From Fidelibacterota bacterium (GTDB taxonomy: Bacteria; Fidelibacterota; UBA8477; JABMPR01): a stretch of DNA of 44,517 nucleotides. A program made the position numbers and the translations under genes. The notes under the pieces are model-generated. The model was given only the letters and a program-made list of their open reading frames with translations. It ran no database searches and was not told the origin of the DNA. This document shows, piece by piece, positions 1 to 9,480 of the stretch. Where the stretch lies: assembly GCA_018650445.1 (NCBI GenBank), contig JABIFX010000005.1:1-44517 (forward strand). Direction: 5' to 3'. The stretch's first letter is position 1. Each line of letters begins with the position of its first letter.

Positions 1-2130
1 TACTGCCTCAGCCAGCGTATGCATGGTATCTCCATCCAATTCATTTGAAATCCCAAATATGTTAAGATCTGCCACCGGTGCTTTGGGCAATACTTCCTTA
101 AAATTACCCACAAGCACTACTGCTTCCGAAGAAATCGGTAGTCTGGCCCGATCGAAAAGTCTTTCCTGGGCAGCCTTGGCGCGTTCAACATCCTCTGCAC
201 TGGCCACAGCAGTAATGAACCTGAGTTGCCCATTCCAGTTGCGGTTCAGTTGAATTGACATGAGAATCGCCAGATCCTTGTTGGGACTGGAACGCCTCAG
301 CCAGACATTCAAGGTCTCTTTATCTCCCAGCGCGTTTTTTGCATGTTGCGAGTAGACGGCAATCCCCATCTTTTCTCTGACAGCTACTGCGATCATATCT
401 TCCAATCTCTCATCCTTGGACCGATCATTACTCATACTTAAAAACATGATGTTAGGTGCAAAATACATGCTCCGCATGACTTGAGCAGTAATACTGATAC
501 CCTCAAGAAAATGGCGACATTCAATGAGAGAGCTGGTGACCAGCAAGTCTTCGGCTTTAAGCGGCTCCGCCAGCTCAATTAATTGGCGCTCCTTGGTACT
601 GTGTTCTTCCGAATCTACCTTTACCTCAGGACCTTTTCTGAAAATTCGATTGCTGAGAGAACGGATTATCGAATTCATGCTCTCTTCGGCAATTTTTACT
701 GAGAATAGACGCAGGGTACCAGAAGGGAAAACGATATCCCTGAGAAATCCCATGCGATGTTTCCAGGCCAGGGGATCTTCAACAGGTACCATGATATTCG
801 GTTTCCAGGTTTTCGGATGAGACTTCAATTTTTCAGATTGACGTGCAGACCACTCAGCCATCGCCATAAACATTCCAGCGCGAACATCACCCCAGGGAGC
901 CTGCAAACCGCGCTTGACCTGCACCAGATAAGCCGTGATGATGAGGAGCCAGGCAACTGTAGCGAAGATGGGATTGACCATAAACATTACAATTACTGCC
1001 CATAGGAATCCAATAATGGGTATGCTGATGTGGACCCGGAAAAGGGGTCTAAATGAGGGGATACCTATCCCAAGTTGAAGCGCAACTGCAATATTGATGG
1101 TGGCGTAAGTAATCAGGAAAAACATGGTGAGGAGTGGGGCGATGGTATTGAGGTCACCAAGTAAAAGACTCACCATTATGGCTATTGCTGTGAAGATGAT
1201 TGAGTAAACCGGTTCTCCTGCCTTACTACGTGTGGCGAAAAATCTAAAAAAGGGAACCACTTTGTCTGAGCCCATGGCCATAAGTGTACGGGGAGCCCCT
1301 ACTACTGAGCCCAGGGCTGAAGAAAGGGTGGCGCCCAGGACACCAGCCGCCACAGCTAATTTCCAGCGTGATATATCCATCATAATGGTGTTATTTGAGA
1401 CCAATGCAGCTGAATCAGCGAGATGATCCAGATAGTAGGCCACCACCACATAAACAACAAAGGAGACTGCGATGGCTGATAGCATTCCCAGGGGTAAAGA
1501 TTTCTTCGAATCCTTTAAATCACCGGACATGGCTGCACCGGCTTCTATTCCAGTTACGGCTGGGAAAAAGATGGCAAATACAACCCAGAATGAGGCTTGG
1601 GGGAAATCACCCCAGACGATGATTTGAGGAGTGGCTTCTCCAGATGCAGCAAAAAAGGAGATGAGAGAAATAACAATAACAAACATGATCAGGTATTGGG
1701 TCCGCATGGCGAACTGGGCTCCCAGGAGACTCACAATCAGCACCAGAACCAGCACCGAGACACCTATTAGAATGGGATCGTGGGCAGGGAAAAGTGCAAT
1801 CCAGGCTTCCGTGAAACCTGAGATATACATGGCGCCGCCCAATGTCTGTGACAAGTATAGGGGAATACCTACGGCACTGCCTGCCTCCAGACCCAGCGAT
1901 CTGGAGATCAGGGCATAGGAACCACCTGCTCCAACACGGGTATTTGTGGCAATAGCTGCTATGGAAAGACCCGTGGTCACAGTAATCATTTTGGCCAGCA
2001 GGATGATGACCAGCGCACCACCAAACCCAGCATTTCCCACTACCCAACCCAGGCGCAGGTACATGATGACGCCAAGAATGGTTAAAATAGTGGGGGTGAA
2101 GACACCGGCAAATGTCCCTAATTTTTTCAT
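1..2130 (-). CDS. Cation-chloride cotransporter-like (SLC12/APC superfamily) permease, C-terminus cut by window start
   Basis: Inner-membrane secondary transporter, probably coupling cation and chloride movement or carrying amino acids. The minus-strand frame is open from an ATG at 2130 to base 1 (710 codons), so the C-terminus is missing. About 12 hydrophobic segments occupy residues 5-430. Seen: GVIMYLRLGWVVGNAG at residues 20-35, FFPAVTGIEAGAAMSGDLKD at 188-207 and SALGSVVGAPRTLMAMGSDK at 271-290. These match the conserved first helix, the 'GDLKDP' region and the 'GAPR' region of the SLC12 family. A long soluble tail (about residues 430-710) follows, as in eukaryotic and prokaryotic cation-chloride cotransporters. 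The start is the first ATG after the divergent TonB receptor, and only 62 bases separate the two genes. The exact substrate cannot be read from sequence. Confidence 0.85.
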   Translation of the reverse strand, partial: MKKLGTFAGVFTPTILTILGVIMYLRLGWVVGNAGFGGALVIILLAKMITVTTGLSIAAIATNTRVGAGGSYALISRSLGLEAGSAVGIPLYLSQTLGGAMYISGFTEAWIALFPAHDPILIGVSVLVLVLIVSLLGAQFAMRTQYLIMFVIVISLISFFAASGEATPQIIVWGDFPQASFWVVFAIFFPAVTGIEAGAAMSGDLKDSKKSLPLGMLSAIAVSFVVYVVVAYYLDHLADSAALVSNNTIMMDISRWKLAVAAGVLGATLSSALGSVVGAPRTLMAMGSDKVVPFFRFFATRSKAGEPVYSIIFTAIAIMVSLLLGDLNTIAPLLTMFFLITYATINIAVALQLGIGIPSFRPLFRVHISIPIIGFLWAVIVMFMVNPIFATVAWLLIITAYLVQVKRGLQAPWGDVRAGMFMAMAEWSARQSEKLKSHPKTWKPNIMVPVEDPLAWKHRMGFLRDIVFPSGTLRLFSVKIAEESMNSIIRSLSNRIFRKGPEVKVDSEEHSTKERQLIELAEPLKAEDLLVTSSLIECRHFLEGISITAQVMRSMYFAPNIMFLSMSNDRSKDERLEDMIAVAVREKMGIAVYSQHAKNALGDKETLNVWLRRSSPNKDLAILMSIQLNRNWNGQLRFITAVASAEDVERAKAAQERLFDRARLPISSEAVVLVGNFKEVLPKAPVADLNIFGISNELDGDTMHTLAEAV

Positions 2131-2192
2131 TTATTCAGACCTCATGATGAGAAAATGGATGTTATGTTCAGTAATATCACGGTTTCATATTA

Positions 2193-4616
2193 ATGAATAA
2201 ATATATAATCTCACTAAATATTCCATTGTTAATCAGTTTGAAAATCTCAAATTTTCTCATTGTGATAAAAACATTGTTGATCGCACTACTCTTTTTGGTG
2301 ATTACGAACTTTTCAACAGCCCAAGCTGTGGGTACTGGTGAGGTCTCTGGAAGAATAATGGATTCAAAAACCCTGGAATCACTTCCTGGTGTTAATGTTG
2401 TCATTGATGGTACGCGTCTGGGAGCAGCTGCAGATAATGATGGCTATTTTTTTATTGAGGAAGTTCCTGCTGGTGAATATCGCCTACACATCAGAATGGT
2501 TGGTTATAAGGCTAAGATCCTTAGACAAGTCCAAGTTGCCGCTAATCAGCAAACCGAATTGCAGATTGAACTGGAAGCTATTTCCATTGAGATGGGTGCT
2601 GTCACTGTAACCCGTGGAAAGCGGGAGGGAGCAGGGGAACGCCTGAATCCCAGTCAAAGAGAACTGGAACCCCGGGAAATCTTAACCCTGGCCGGTGGCG
2701 GTGAAGATATTTTTCGAGGGATTACTACCATGCCCGGTGTCATTGCCCGTTCAGATGCTTCAGCCCAATTTTATGTCCGCGGGGGAACTCCAGACCAGAA
2801 TTTGATCATCGTGGATGATGTTCCAGTGTTTAACCCATACCGACTTAAGGCTCTGGGGGGTCCCATCAGCATGTTTAATCCTGATGTAGTTGAATATGTG
2901 GAGCTTTTACCGGGAGGGTTTTCGGCCCAATATGGTGATAAGCTTTCCTCAGTGCTCATCGCCCGAAATAGAGAGGGTAGTCGTTTTGAAAACCTGGGGA
3001 AAGCCAGTATGAGTCTTATTGATGTACGCGTTCTGGCTGAAGGTCCCCTGCCAGGATCAGGCGAAGAGGGCTCCTGGCTATTATCGGGTCGTCGCACCTA
3101 CTACGATGTACTCCTGGATCGATTGGCTGACGTCCCCACGGGTACGGTTTTCCCAAATTTCAAAGACATTCAAGGCAAAGTTGTCTATGATCTTTCCCCA
3201 GAGCAGAAGATCCGAATCAACTTTTCTGATTCCCGGGAAGAGATGATATTGACCGAGCTTGAGATCGACGGGGAAGGTGAAGATCTCGATCTATTTGAGG
3301 ATGAAGACTTCTTTACCTTAAGCAACAATATTGATAGTCGTTTGACCAGTGTAGGCTGGATGAATGCTTTTAGTGATGTCTCCTTATCAAACCTGACCTT
3401 ATCTCGTTTTAATGATACTTGGACCATGAATCTCAAAGCAGGTGATTACCACTACTCGCCTGTAATAGATATGCGAAAATTGGAGATTAGAGAAGATCTC
3501 ACTCATATTCTGACGCCCAGGCATACCTTGAAAACCGGAATAACTGTTGCTGATCTTATCACCGATATTGGTATCTCCATGACCATGGACTCCAGCTCTT
3601 ATTATGAGCAAAATCCTGAAGATCGTCGTAACGATGATGGCGCTATACTGGACCGGGATCTCCGGCTTCAAAATGCCAGCTCTATGAGTGGAATGTACAT
3701 TCAGGATCAGTGGATTCTGATTCCACCGATTCTCACTGTGTTAGCAGGTTTCCGAGGGGACTATTCCACCTATACACAAGAATGGGTGTACAGCCCGCGT
3801 TTATCCGCAACCTACAATTTGAATTACCAGACCTCCCTGCATTTGGGGTGGGGACATTATTATCAAGCGCCCAATTTTGTTTCATTATTTGAACGGTTTG
3901 AGAGATCCATAGAGTGGAATTTGTTTGAGACCATTCGTCTGGGTACGGAAAAGGCTGAGCACAGTTTGTTTGGCATCGAGTATCGTCCTTCTGAAAAGTA
4001 TGTGACCAAACTTGAAGGTTATTACAAGGATCTAAAGAGCCTGGTAGTTCAACGTGACTCGACTTTCAATTTTATTCCCGATAATTCTGGAGAAGGATTT
4101 GCATACGGGGCAGAATTATTTTTGCAGAAACGTGACCTGCCCAACTCGCGCTTATCTGGGTGGCTCAGTTATTCATATAGTATTTCCATGGAAAAGGGTG
4201 AAAAGCCCTACTACTATTATCGTGAATTTGATCAACGTCATACTTTCTCGCTGGTAGGCCGATATAATCTCTACAATAACATGTATCTGGATATCCAATA
4301 TAGCTATGGCAGCGGTTTCCCCTGGACTCCTCCCCGATATGATAGCCAGGGTCATGTCCTAAGAGATGCCGATGGAGAATTACGCTTTGAAGAGAAAAAC
4401 ACGGCGCGATATCCCATCTACGAACGATTGGATCTCCGGATGTCCATGCTAGGGAATCTATTTGGGGATTACAAGATTGAGTGGTATCTGGAGTTGGTCA
4501 ATGCTCTGGACCACAAAAATATATATGAGTATTACTGGTCTGATGACTATGAGACCCGCTTCACCTCATACATGCTCCCATTGCTACCCTTTTTCGGAGC
4601 GAGAGTAAGTTTTTAA
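2193..4616 (+). CDS. TonB-dependent outer-membrane receptor with CarboxypepD_reg-like N-terminal domain
   Basis: Outer-membrane beta-barrel for energised uptake; the substrate is unknown. After a hydrophobic signal segment (LLIALLFLVITNFSTAQA) comes a carboxypeptidase-regulatory-like domain (about residues 50-130: GEVSGRIMDSKTLESLPGVN), a possible TonB box (AVTVTRGK), a plug domain (about 155-260, with VRGGTPDQNLIIVDDVPVF and GFSAQYGDKLSSVL) and a barrel ending in an aromatic C-terminus (FFGARVSF). At 807 residues it is shorter than the two other receptors here (about 1,054 and 1,095) and has no exported-protein partner next to it. No Shine-Dalgarno precedes the ATG at 2193. An in-frame GTG at 2262 would give a cleaner signal peptide (M-IKTLLIALLFLVITNFSTAQA), so the true start is unsure. 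It is convergent with metH. Confidence 0.9.
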   Translation: MNKYIISLNIPLLISLKISNFLIVIKTLLIALLFLVITNFSTAQAVGTGEVSGRIMDSKTLESLPGVNVVIDGTRLGAAADNDGYFFIEEVPAGEYRLHIRMVGYKAKILRQVQVAANQQTELQIELEAISIEMGAVTVTRGKREGAGERLNPSQRELEPREILTLAGGGEDIFRGITTMPGVIARSDASAQFYVRGGTPDQNLIIVDDVPVFNPYRLKALGGPISMFNPDVVEYVELLPGGFSAQYGDKLSSVLIARNREGSRFENLGKASMSLIDVRVLAEGPLPGSGEEGSWLLSGRRTYYDVLLDRLADVPTGTVFPNFKDIQGKVVYDLSPEQKIRINFSDSREEMILTELEIDGEGEDLDLFEDEDFFTLSNNIDSRLTSVGWMNAFSDVSLSNLTLSRFNDTWTMNLKAGDYHYSPVIDMRKLEIREDLTHILTPRHTLKTGITVADLITDIGISMTMDSSSYYEQNPEDRRNDDGAILDRDLRLQNASSMSGMYIQDQWILIPPILTVLAGFRGDYSTYTQEWVYSPRLSATYNLNYQTSLHLGWGHYYQAPNFVSLFERFERSIEWNLFETIRLGTEKAEHSLFGIEYRPSEKYVTKLEGYYKDLKSLVVQRDSTFNFIPDNSGEGFAYGAELFLQKRDLPNSRLSGWLSYSYSISMEKGEKPYYYYREFDQRHTFSLVGRYNLYNNMYLDIQYSYGSGFPWTPPRYDSQGHVLRDADGELRFEEKNTARYPIYERLDLRMSMLGNLFGDYKIEWYLELVNALDHKNIYEYYWSDDYETRFTSYMLPLLPFFGARVSF

Positions 4617-4634
4617 GTTTGTCTGTGCATTTAA

Positions 4635-4659
4635 GGACATAAAGATTGTCAAAATGTCC
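4635..4659. repeat. Inverted repeat between convergent genes
   Basis: A 6-bp perfect inverted repeat (GGACAT ... ATGTCC, 13-base loop) lies in the 61-base gap between the convergent receptor and metH. It could act as a weak bidirectional terminator, but there is no clear T tract, so the function is uncertain. Confidence 0.3.
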
Positions 4660-4677
4660 AGATATAGCTCAATGCGT

Positions 4678-7600
4678 TTAGACTGAAAAATACTTGGCCC
4701 TGGGATGATGTACGACAATGGCTGAGGTACTCTGTTCTGGCACAATCTGATATTCTTCAGTTAGTGAAATCCCTTCTGACTCAGCATCCAGTAATTCGAA
4801 AATAAGTTCTTGATCTTTCAAGTCTGGACAAGCTGGGTAACCAAATGAATAACGACTACCCTGATACTTCTGTCTGAATAGTTCTTTCGCACCATCACCG
4901 TCATCGCCTGCTATGCCTAATTCAATACGGACCTGTTTATGCCAGTATTCTGCCAGAGCTTCAGCAGTCTCAACGGCAAATCCATGAAAGTACAGATAGT
5001 CGGTATAGGCATTGTCACTATACAATTTCTGAGCATACTCTGTTGCCGTGGCTCCCACCGTCACCAGTTGGAAAGCCAGCACATCACGTTTTCCTGATTC
5101 AACACTGGAGTAATAATCTGGTATGGATATACCTGGAGCTTCACTCTGTCGAGGGAAGTCAATAAAGTGTTTGGGTTTTTTGTCATCAGGATGCGCATAT
5201 ATCCAGAGTCTGTCACCTTCTGACTGACAGGCGTAATACCCATAGATGACTTTTGGAAATAGCAATTTCTCTGCGATTACCTGTTCCGACAACTTATCAA
5301 AAGTCGGAAAAATGGTTTCCCGTTCAAGTCTGGAGTATTCTTCAGCGCTCACCTTGCCCCTTTTGAATCCCCACTGTCCACGGAAAAGGGCGGACTGATT
5401 GATATAGGGGAAAATGGTCTCAAGACTCACATCATCAACCACTTTGCGTCCCCAAAAGGGTGGCTCAGGGATTCGTTCGGCAGGCTGCAGTATCTCAATA
5501 TCTTTTAATGCAGCTTTCCTGGTCTTGCTCGTTTTTACAGTCTGAGCGCTTGCGATATCCTGCTCCAGGGTACCCGCTTCGATCTGCTGCATGAACTTTA
5601 ATCCATCAAACGCATCACGGGCATAAGCCAGCGATCCAGCATAGTTTTTGCGTAGATCCTGTTCCACATATGCACGTGTGAGTGCTGCTCCCCCCAGGAT
5701 AATCGGAGGGGTGACACCATGCTCCATAAGAACTTCAAGATTGTCCTTCATGATAATGGTGGACTTCACGAGGAGACCACTCATACCAATGGCATCGGCT
5801 TGCTCGTCCTGGAAACTTTTTAACATGGCTTCCACCGACACTTTGATTCCCAGATTGACTACATTGAAGCCATTGTTGCTGAGTATGATGTCTACCAGGT
5901 TCTTCCCAATATCATGGACATCACCCTTCACAGTGGCCAGGATGATCTTGCCCTTGGCCGAGGCATCAGTTTTTTCCATAAAGGGTTCGAGATAACTCAC
6001 TGCTGACTTCATGGTTTCAGCAGATTGGAGCACAAAGGGGAGCTGCATCTTTCCTGCTCCGAAGAGTTCGCCGACTTTCTTCATCCCATCCAACAGAATA
6101 TTATTTACGATATCCAGCGCTGAATATTCCTTCAGACCAGCTTCAAGATCTGCCTCGAGACCAGACCTATTCCCATCGATGATGCGAGCAATCAGACGCT
6201 CTTTTAGAGGTAGGGAAGAGAGATCGACCTTGTTCTTGGCTGCAGCAACCAGATCGGTGTGCAACTCCAAAAGACTCACCAGTGGATCGTAATCACCTAC
6301 TCGTTTATCAAGAATAAGATCTTCACAGACTTTTCGATCCTGCTCTTTGATCTGGAAAAAGGGTTGAATGCGCCCGGCATGCAGAATGGCGGCATCCAGA
6401 CCAGCCTCGATAGCCATGTTCAAGAAGACCGAGTTTAGTAAATGTCGTGTGGCAGGTTTAAGACCGAAGGAAACGTTGGATACACCCAGGCTGGTAAAAG
6501 CTTGTGGAAATGCTTTTTTGATGAGCCGGATACCCTCGAGGGTAGCAATGGCTGATTTACGGAACTCTTCATCACCTGAAGCCAGTGTGAATGTGAGAGG
6601 ATCAAAAAAGAGATCGCTCTCTCGGAGACCATGTTTGGTCACAGCTAAATCATATATGCGTTGAGCGATTTCAAGTTTTTTCTCAGCACTTTTGGCCATA
6701 CCATCTTCATCGATGGTGAGACAGACCAGACCGGCACCAAACTCACGGCAAAGTTTGATGACTTCCTCGGCTTTGGCATCACCGTCTTCCAGGTTAATTG
6801 AATTTACAATGGCACGACCTGTGATACGCTCCAGAGCGGTACGGATCGAGGGCACTTCTGTGGAGTCAATCATGATGGGTATGGATATCTGACTGTTCAG
6901 TCTATTGATATATTCATCCATGTCAGCAGCTTCATCGCGACCTACATAGGCGACACAGACATCTAATACATGAGCACCTTCAGCAACCTGATCACGAGCC
7001 ATGCTCACCATACCATCCAGATCTCCAGCCAGGAGCATTTCCCGGAATTTCTTTGATCCGTTGGCGTTGGTGCGTTCCCCGATTATCAGGGGAGCAGGTT
7101 CCTGCTTAAATGAGGAAACTGAGTAGAGTGATGTGGCGCCGGCTGTAAAGGCTGGTTCCCTTTTGGCCGGGTTGAGCCGACCTGCCTGTTCTACTACTTC
7201 CTTTAGATGTTCACTGGTGGTTCCGCAACAACCACCGACGACGCTGACACCCATGCCTGTAATAAAATGGCTGAGATCATGAGCCAATTCAGGGCCAGTT
7301 AGATCATAAACCATTTCACCATCAATATTGTGAGGCAGTCCTGCATTAGGAATCACAGATATGGGGAAAGGTGAGTGGGCAGCAAGTGAGTGAAGGTGTT
7401 CACTCATGGCTTTGGGACCTGTTCCGCAATTTAGACCGACTACATCCAGGGGATAGGGTTCCAGTGTTGTGAGTGCTCCCAGCATATCTGTACCCAACAG
7501 CATGGTTCCCATGGTTTCCATGGTAACTGAGGCCATAACGGGTAGATCAATGTGCTTTTCTCTGAGTGTATGGAATACAGCATTCAAGGCAGCCTTCGCC

Positions 7601-8091
7601 TGCAATGGATCCTGAACCGTCTCCACCTGGAGGACATGGACACCACCATCAATAAGACCGGCAGCTTGTTCCCGATAGGCCTGGTAAAGTTCTTGATAGG
7701 AGATGTGTCCCAGAGAGGGAAGTCGAGTCCCTGGACCCATAGAACCTGAGACATATCTGGGATGTGCCGGTGTTGTAAACTCATCAGCCACAGAGCGGGC
7801 GAGCTGAGCCGCTTTTAAATTTATTTCATACACCTTTTCAGAGAGATCATAATCTCCCAGAACAACATGAGTGCCGCCAAAGGTATTGGTCTCGATAACA
7901 TCACAACCCACATCCAGAAATCCGGCATGAATGGACTTAATTGCGTCTGGCTTTGATAAAACCAGCAGCTCATTACAGCCTTCTTTACCCCAGAAATCTT
8001 CGTTTGTGAGATTCAAACGCTGAATGCTGGTCCCCATAGCTCCATCAAAAACAAGGACTTTATCTACTAGGCTTTGACGAAAGTTTTTCAA
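4678..8091 (-). CDS. metH: Cobalamin-dependent methionine synthase
   Basis: Transfers a methyl group from methyltetrahydrofolate to homocysteine through cob(I)alamin; cytosolic. All four modules are present in order. The homocysteine domain has zinc ligands Cys222 (LNCGTGP) and Cys288/Cys289 (GGCCGT). The pterin domain spans about 330-600. The B12 cap and Rossmann module carry DVHDIGKN at 724-731, with His726 as the lower cobalt ligand. The AdoMet reactivation domain spans about 860-1137 and includes GYPACPD. At 1,137 residues it is about 90 shorter than E. coli MetH and stops just after KYFSV, so it lacks the last C-terminal helix region seen in E. coli. The start is TTG at 8091, supported by AGGAG at 8099-8103 with a 7-base spacer. 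No cobalamin or SAM riboswitch is recognisable in the 111-base upstream gap shared with lptC. Confidence 0.97.
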   Translation of the reverse strand: MKNFRQSLVDKVLVFDGAMGTSIQRLNLTNEDFWGKEGCNELLVLSKPDAIKSIHAGFLDVGCDVIETNTFGGTHVVLGDYDLSEKVYEINLKAAQLARSVADEFTTPAHPRYVSGSMGPGTRLPSLGHISYQELYQAYREQAAGLIDGGVHVLQVETVQDPLQAKAALNAVFHTLREKHIDLPVMASVTMETMGTMLLGTDMLGALTTLEPYPLDVVGLNCGTGPKAMSEHLHSLAAHSPFPISVIPNAGLPHNIDGEMVYDLTGPELAHDLSHFITGMGVSVVGGCCGTTSEHLKEVVEQAGRLNPAKREPAFTAGATSLYSVSSFKQEPAPLIIGERTNANGSKKFREMLLAGDLDGMVSMARDQVAEGAHVLDVCVAYVGRDEAADMDEYINRLNSQISIPIMIDSTEVPSIRTALERITGRAIVNSINLEDGDAKAEEVIKLCREFGAGLVCLTIDEDGMAKSAEKKLEIAQRIYDLAVTKHGLRESDLFFDPLTFTLASGDEEFRKSAIATLEGIRLIKKAFPQAFTSLGVSNVSFGLKPATRHLLNSVFLNMAIEAGLDAAILHAGRIQPFFQIKEQDRKVCEDLILDKRVGDYDPLVSLLELHTDLVAAAKNKVDLSSLPLKERLIARIIDGNRSGLEADLEAGLKEYSALDIVNNILLDGMKKVGELFGAGKMQLPFVLQSAETMKSAVSYLEPFMEKTDASAKGKIILATVKGDVHDIGKNLVDIILSNNGFNVVNLGIKVSVEAMLKSFQDEQADAIGMSGLLVKSTIIMKDNLEVLMEHGVTPPIILGGAALTRAYVEQDLRKNYAGSLAYARDAFDGLKFMQQIEAGTLEQDIASAQTVKTSKTRKAALKDIEILQPAERIPEPPFWGRKVVDDVSLETIFPYINQSALFRGQWGFKRGKVSAEEYSRLERETIFPTFDKLSEQVIAEKLLFPKVIYGYYACQSEGDRLWIYAHPDDKKPKHFIDFPRQSEAPGISIPDYYSSVESGKRDVLAFQLVTVGATATEYAQKLYSDNAYTDYLYFHGFAVETAEALAEYWHKQVRIELGIAGDDGDGAKELFRQKYQGSRYSFGYPACPDLKDQELIFELLDAESEGISLTEEYQIVPEQSTSAIVVHHPRAKYFSV

Positions 8092-8202
8092 GCTACTACT
8101 CCTAATGGTGCATTTTTTGCATCTAATCTAAGACTATGCCAAAATAATCGATTTGCCAGCTTTTTTCCTGACATTGTTTCAAGACTTGTTTAGATTGACT
8201 CC

Positions 8203-8748
8203 ATGATGTACAGAATCATTTCGTTGGTTTTTACTGGCATACTTCTTCTGGCTTGTGACCCCGTTGGGCAGTCGCTTGACGAAAGAAAAACGATAGAAGG
8301 CCGTACTCCGACCCAGGAAAGCTGGAACCCTGTTATCAGAATCAATTCTGTTGGCAAAGAAAATGTCCAGGCTCGTGCAGCCTATTCAGCACATTACGAT
8401 AGCCCTCGTGAAATTCTATTCATCGGGAAGGTCAAGTTGGACTTCTTTAATCTGGAGGGTGAGCATAGCTCAATCATGACAGCAGATACTGGCAATATTG
8501 ATGAGCGAAAACATCTGTTTACAGCCAGGGGCAATGTGTTTCTGGAGTCAGATTCAGGTATGACCCTTTCAACGAGCATCTTGTATTGGCATGAGGATGA
8601 TGAATCAATTTATACAGATCAGCCCATCGTTCTCACAACCTTGACCGATACACTTTACGGTGTCGGATTTGAATCTGATGCAAATTTACAAAACTGGACA
8701 ATCAAGCAACCTACTGGTGTGACTTATCGCGAGTTCGGCAATGACTGA
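8203..8748 (+). CDS. lptC: LPS export system periplasmic component LptC-like lipoprotein
   Basis: Probable LptC, which passes lipopolysaccharide from the LptBFG inner-membrane extractor to the periplasmic bridge. The 181-residue protein begins with a short hydrophobic segment ending in LLAC, a lipobox with Cys18, so it is predicted to be a lipoprotein. E. coli LptC is anchored by a transmembrane helix instead. The rest is beta-rich with the repeating pattern of the OstA/LptC fold (ILFIGKVKLDFFN, LFTARGNVFLESDSG). The position directly upstream of lptB, with an 8-base overlap, supports the call. There is no lptA between them, unlike the E. coli order. ATG codons at 8203 and 8206 are both possible starts; neither has a strong ribosome-binding site. 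Confidence 0.85.
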   Translation: MMYRIISLVFTGILLLACDPVGQSLDERKTIEGRTPTQESWNPVIRINSVGKENVQARAAYSAHYDSPREILFIGKVKLDFFNLEGEHSSIMTADTGNIDERKHLFTARGNVFLESDSGMTLSTSILYWHEDDESIYTDQPIVLTTLTDTLYGVGFESDANLQNWTIKQPTGVTYREFGND

Positions 8749-9475
8749 AACCACTCTGAGCGGTAGGAACCTATTCAAACAATATGGCAAGCGCACCGTG
8801 GTGAGCGATGTTTCTGTTGAAGTAAAAACTGGTGAAGTGGTTGGTCTATTGGGTCCTAATGGAGCCGGGAAAACCACAACCTTCTATATGGTGACAGGAA
8901 TGATCAGACCGAATTCAGGATCTGTCTTCCTTGGTGATGAAGAAATCACCCAATCAGCTATGTATAAACGTGCTCGAGCAGGTATCGGTTATTTGCCACA
9001 AGAAGCAAGCATCTTTAGAAAACTGAGTGTTGAGGACAATTTGAGACTGGTTTGCGAAACCCTGGATATTGATAAACAGGCCCAGGAAGAGAAGCTGGAA
9101 CACTTGCTGGATGAATTATCCATTGGCCATGTTCGCAAGAACAAGGGCCACCAATTGAGTGGTGGCGAAAGACGTCGAACGGAAATCGCTCGGGCTCTGG
9201 TAACTGACCCGAATTTTATATTATTGGATGAACCATTTGCCGGTGTTGACCCTATTGCAGTGGAAGACATTCAACAAATTGTGCTGGCTTTAAAAACAAA
9301 AGGCATCGGTGTTTTAATCACCGACCACAATGTGCATGAAACCCTTTCGATAACTGATCGTAGTTATTTGCTATTTCAGGGTAAAATATTATTATCGGGT
9401 AATGCTGAATTTCTAGCGAATGATGAACAGGCAAGAAAACTCTATCTCGGAAGCAATTTCAAACTGGATCGATAA
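8741..9475 (+). CDS. lptB: LPS export ABC transporter ATP-binding protein
   Basis: Cytoplasmic ATPase that powers LPS extraction through LptF/LptG. It has 244 residues, the usual length. The Walker A motif is GPNGAGKT at 38-45, the signature is LSGGERRR, Walker B is FILLDEPFAGVDP, and the H-loop is ITDHNVHET. The sequence continues in LptB style (FLANDEQARKLYLGSNF), which separates it from generic branched-chain amino acid ATPases. It overlaps lptC by 8 bases and is followed after 5 bases by rpoN, the lptB-rpoN order also known from proteobacteria. The permeases lptF and lptG are not in this window. Confidence 0.95.
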   Translation: MTETTLSGRNLFKQYGKRTVVSDVSVEVKTGEVVGLLGPNGAGKTTTFYMVTGMIRPNSGSVFLGDEEITQSAMYKRARAGIGYLPQEASIFRKLSVEDNLRLVCETLDIDKQAQEEKLEHLLDELSIGHVRKNKGHQLSGGERRRTEIARALVTDPNFILLDEPFAGVDPIAVEDIQQIVLALKTKGIGVLITDHNVHETLSITDRSYLLFQGKILLSGNAEFLANDEQARKLYLGSNFKLDR

Positions 9476-9480
9476 GAACT

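Noticed and set aside
1607-2047. A 146-codon minus-strand frame overlapping the permease
   Set aside because: It is an alternate reading frame of the permease, which has clear family motifs in its own frame.
8104-8202. A cobalamin or SAM riboswitch upstream of metH
   Set aside because: The gap is only 111 bases, shared with a divergent gene, and I see no B12-box-like element or multi-stem layout.
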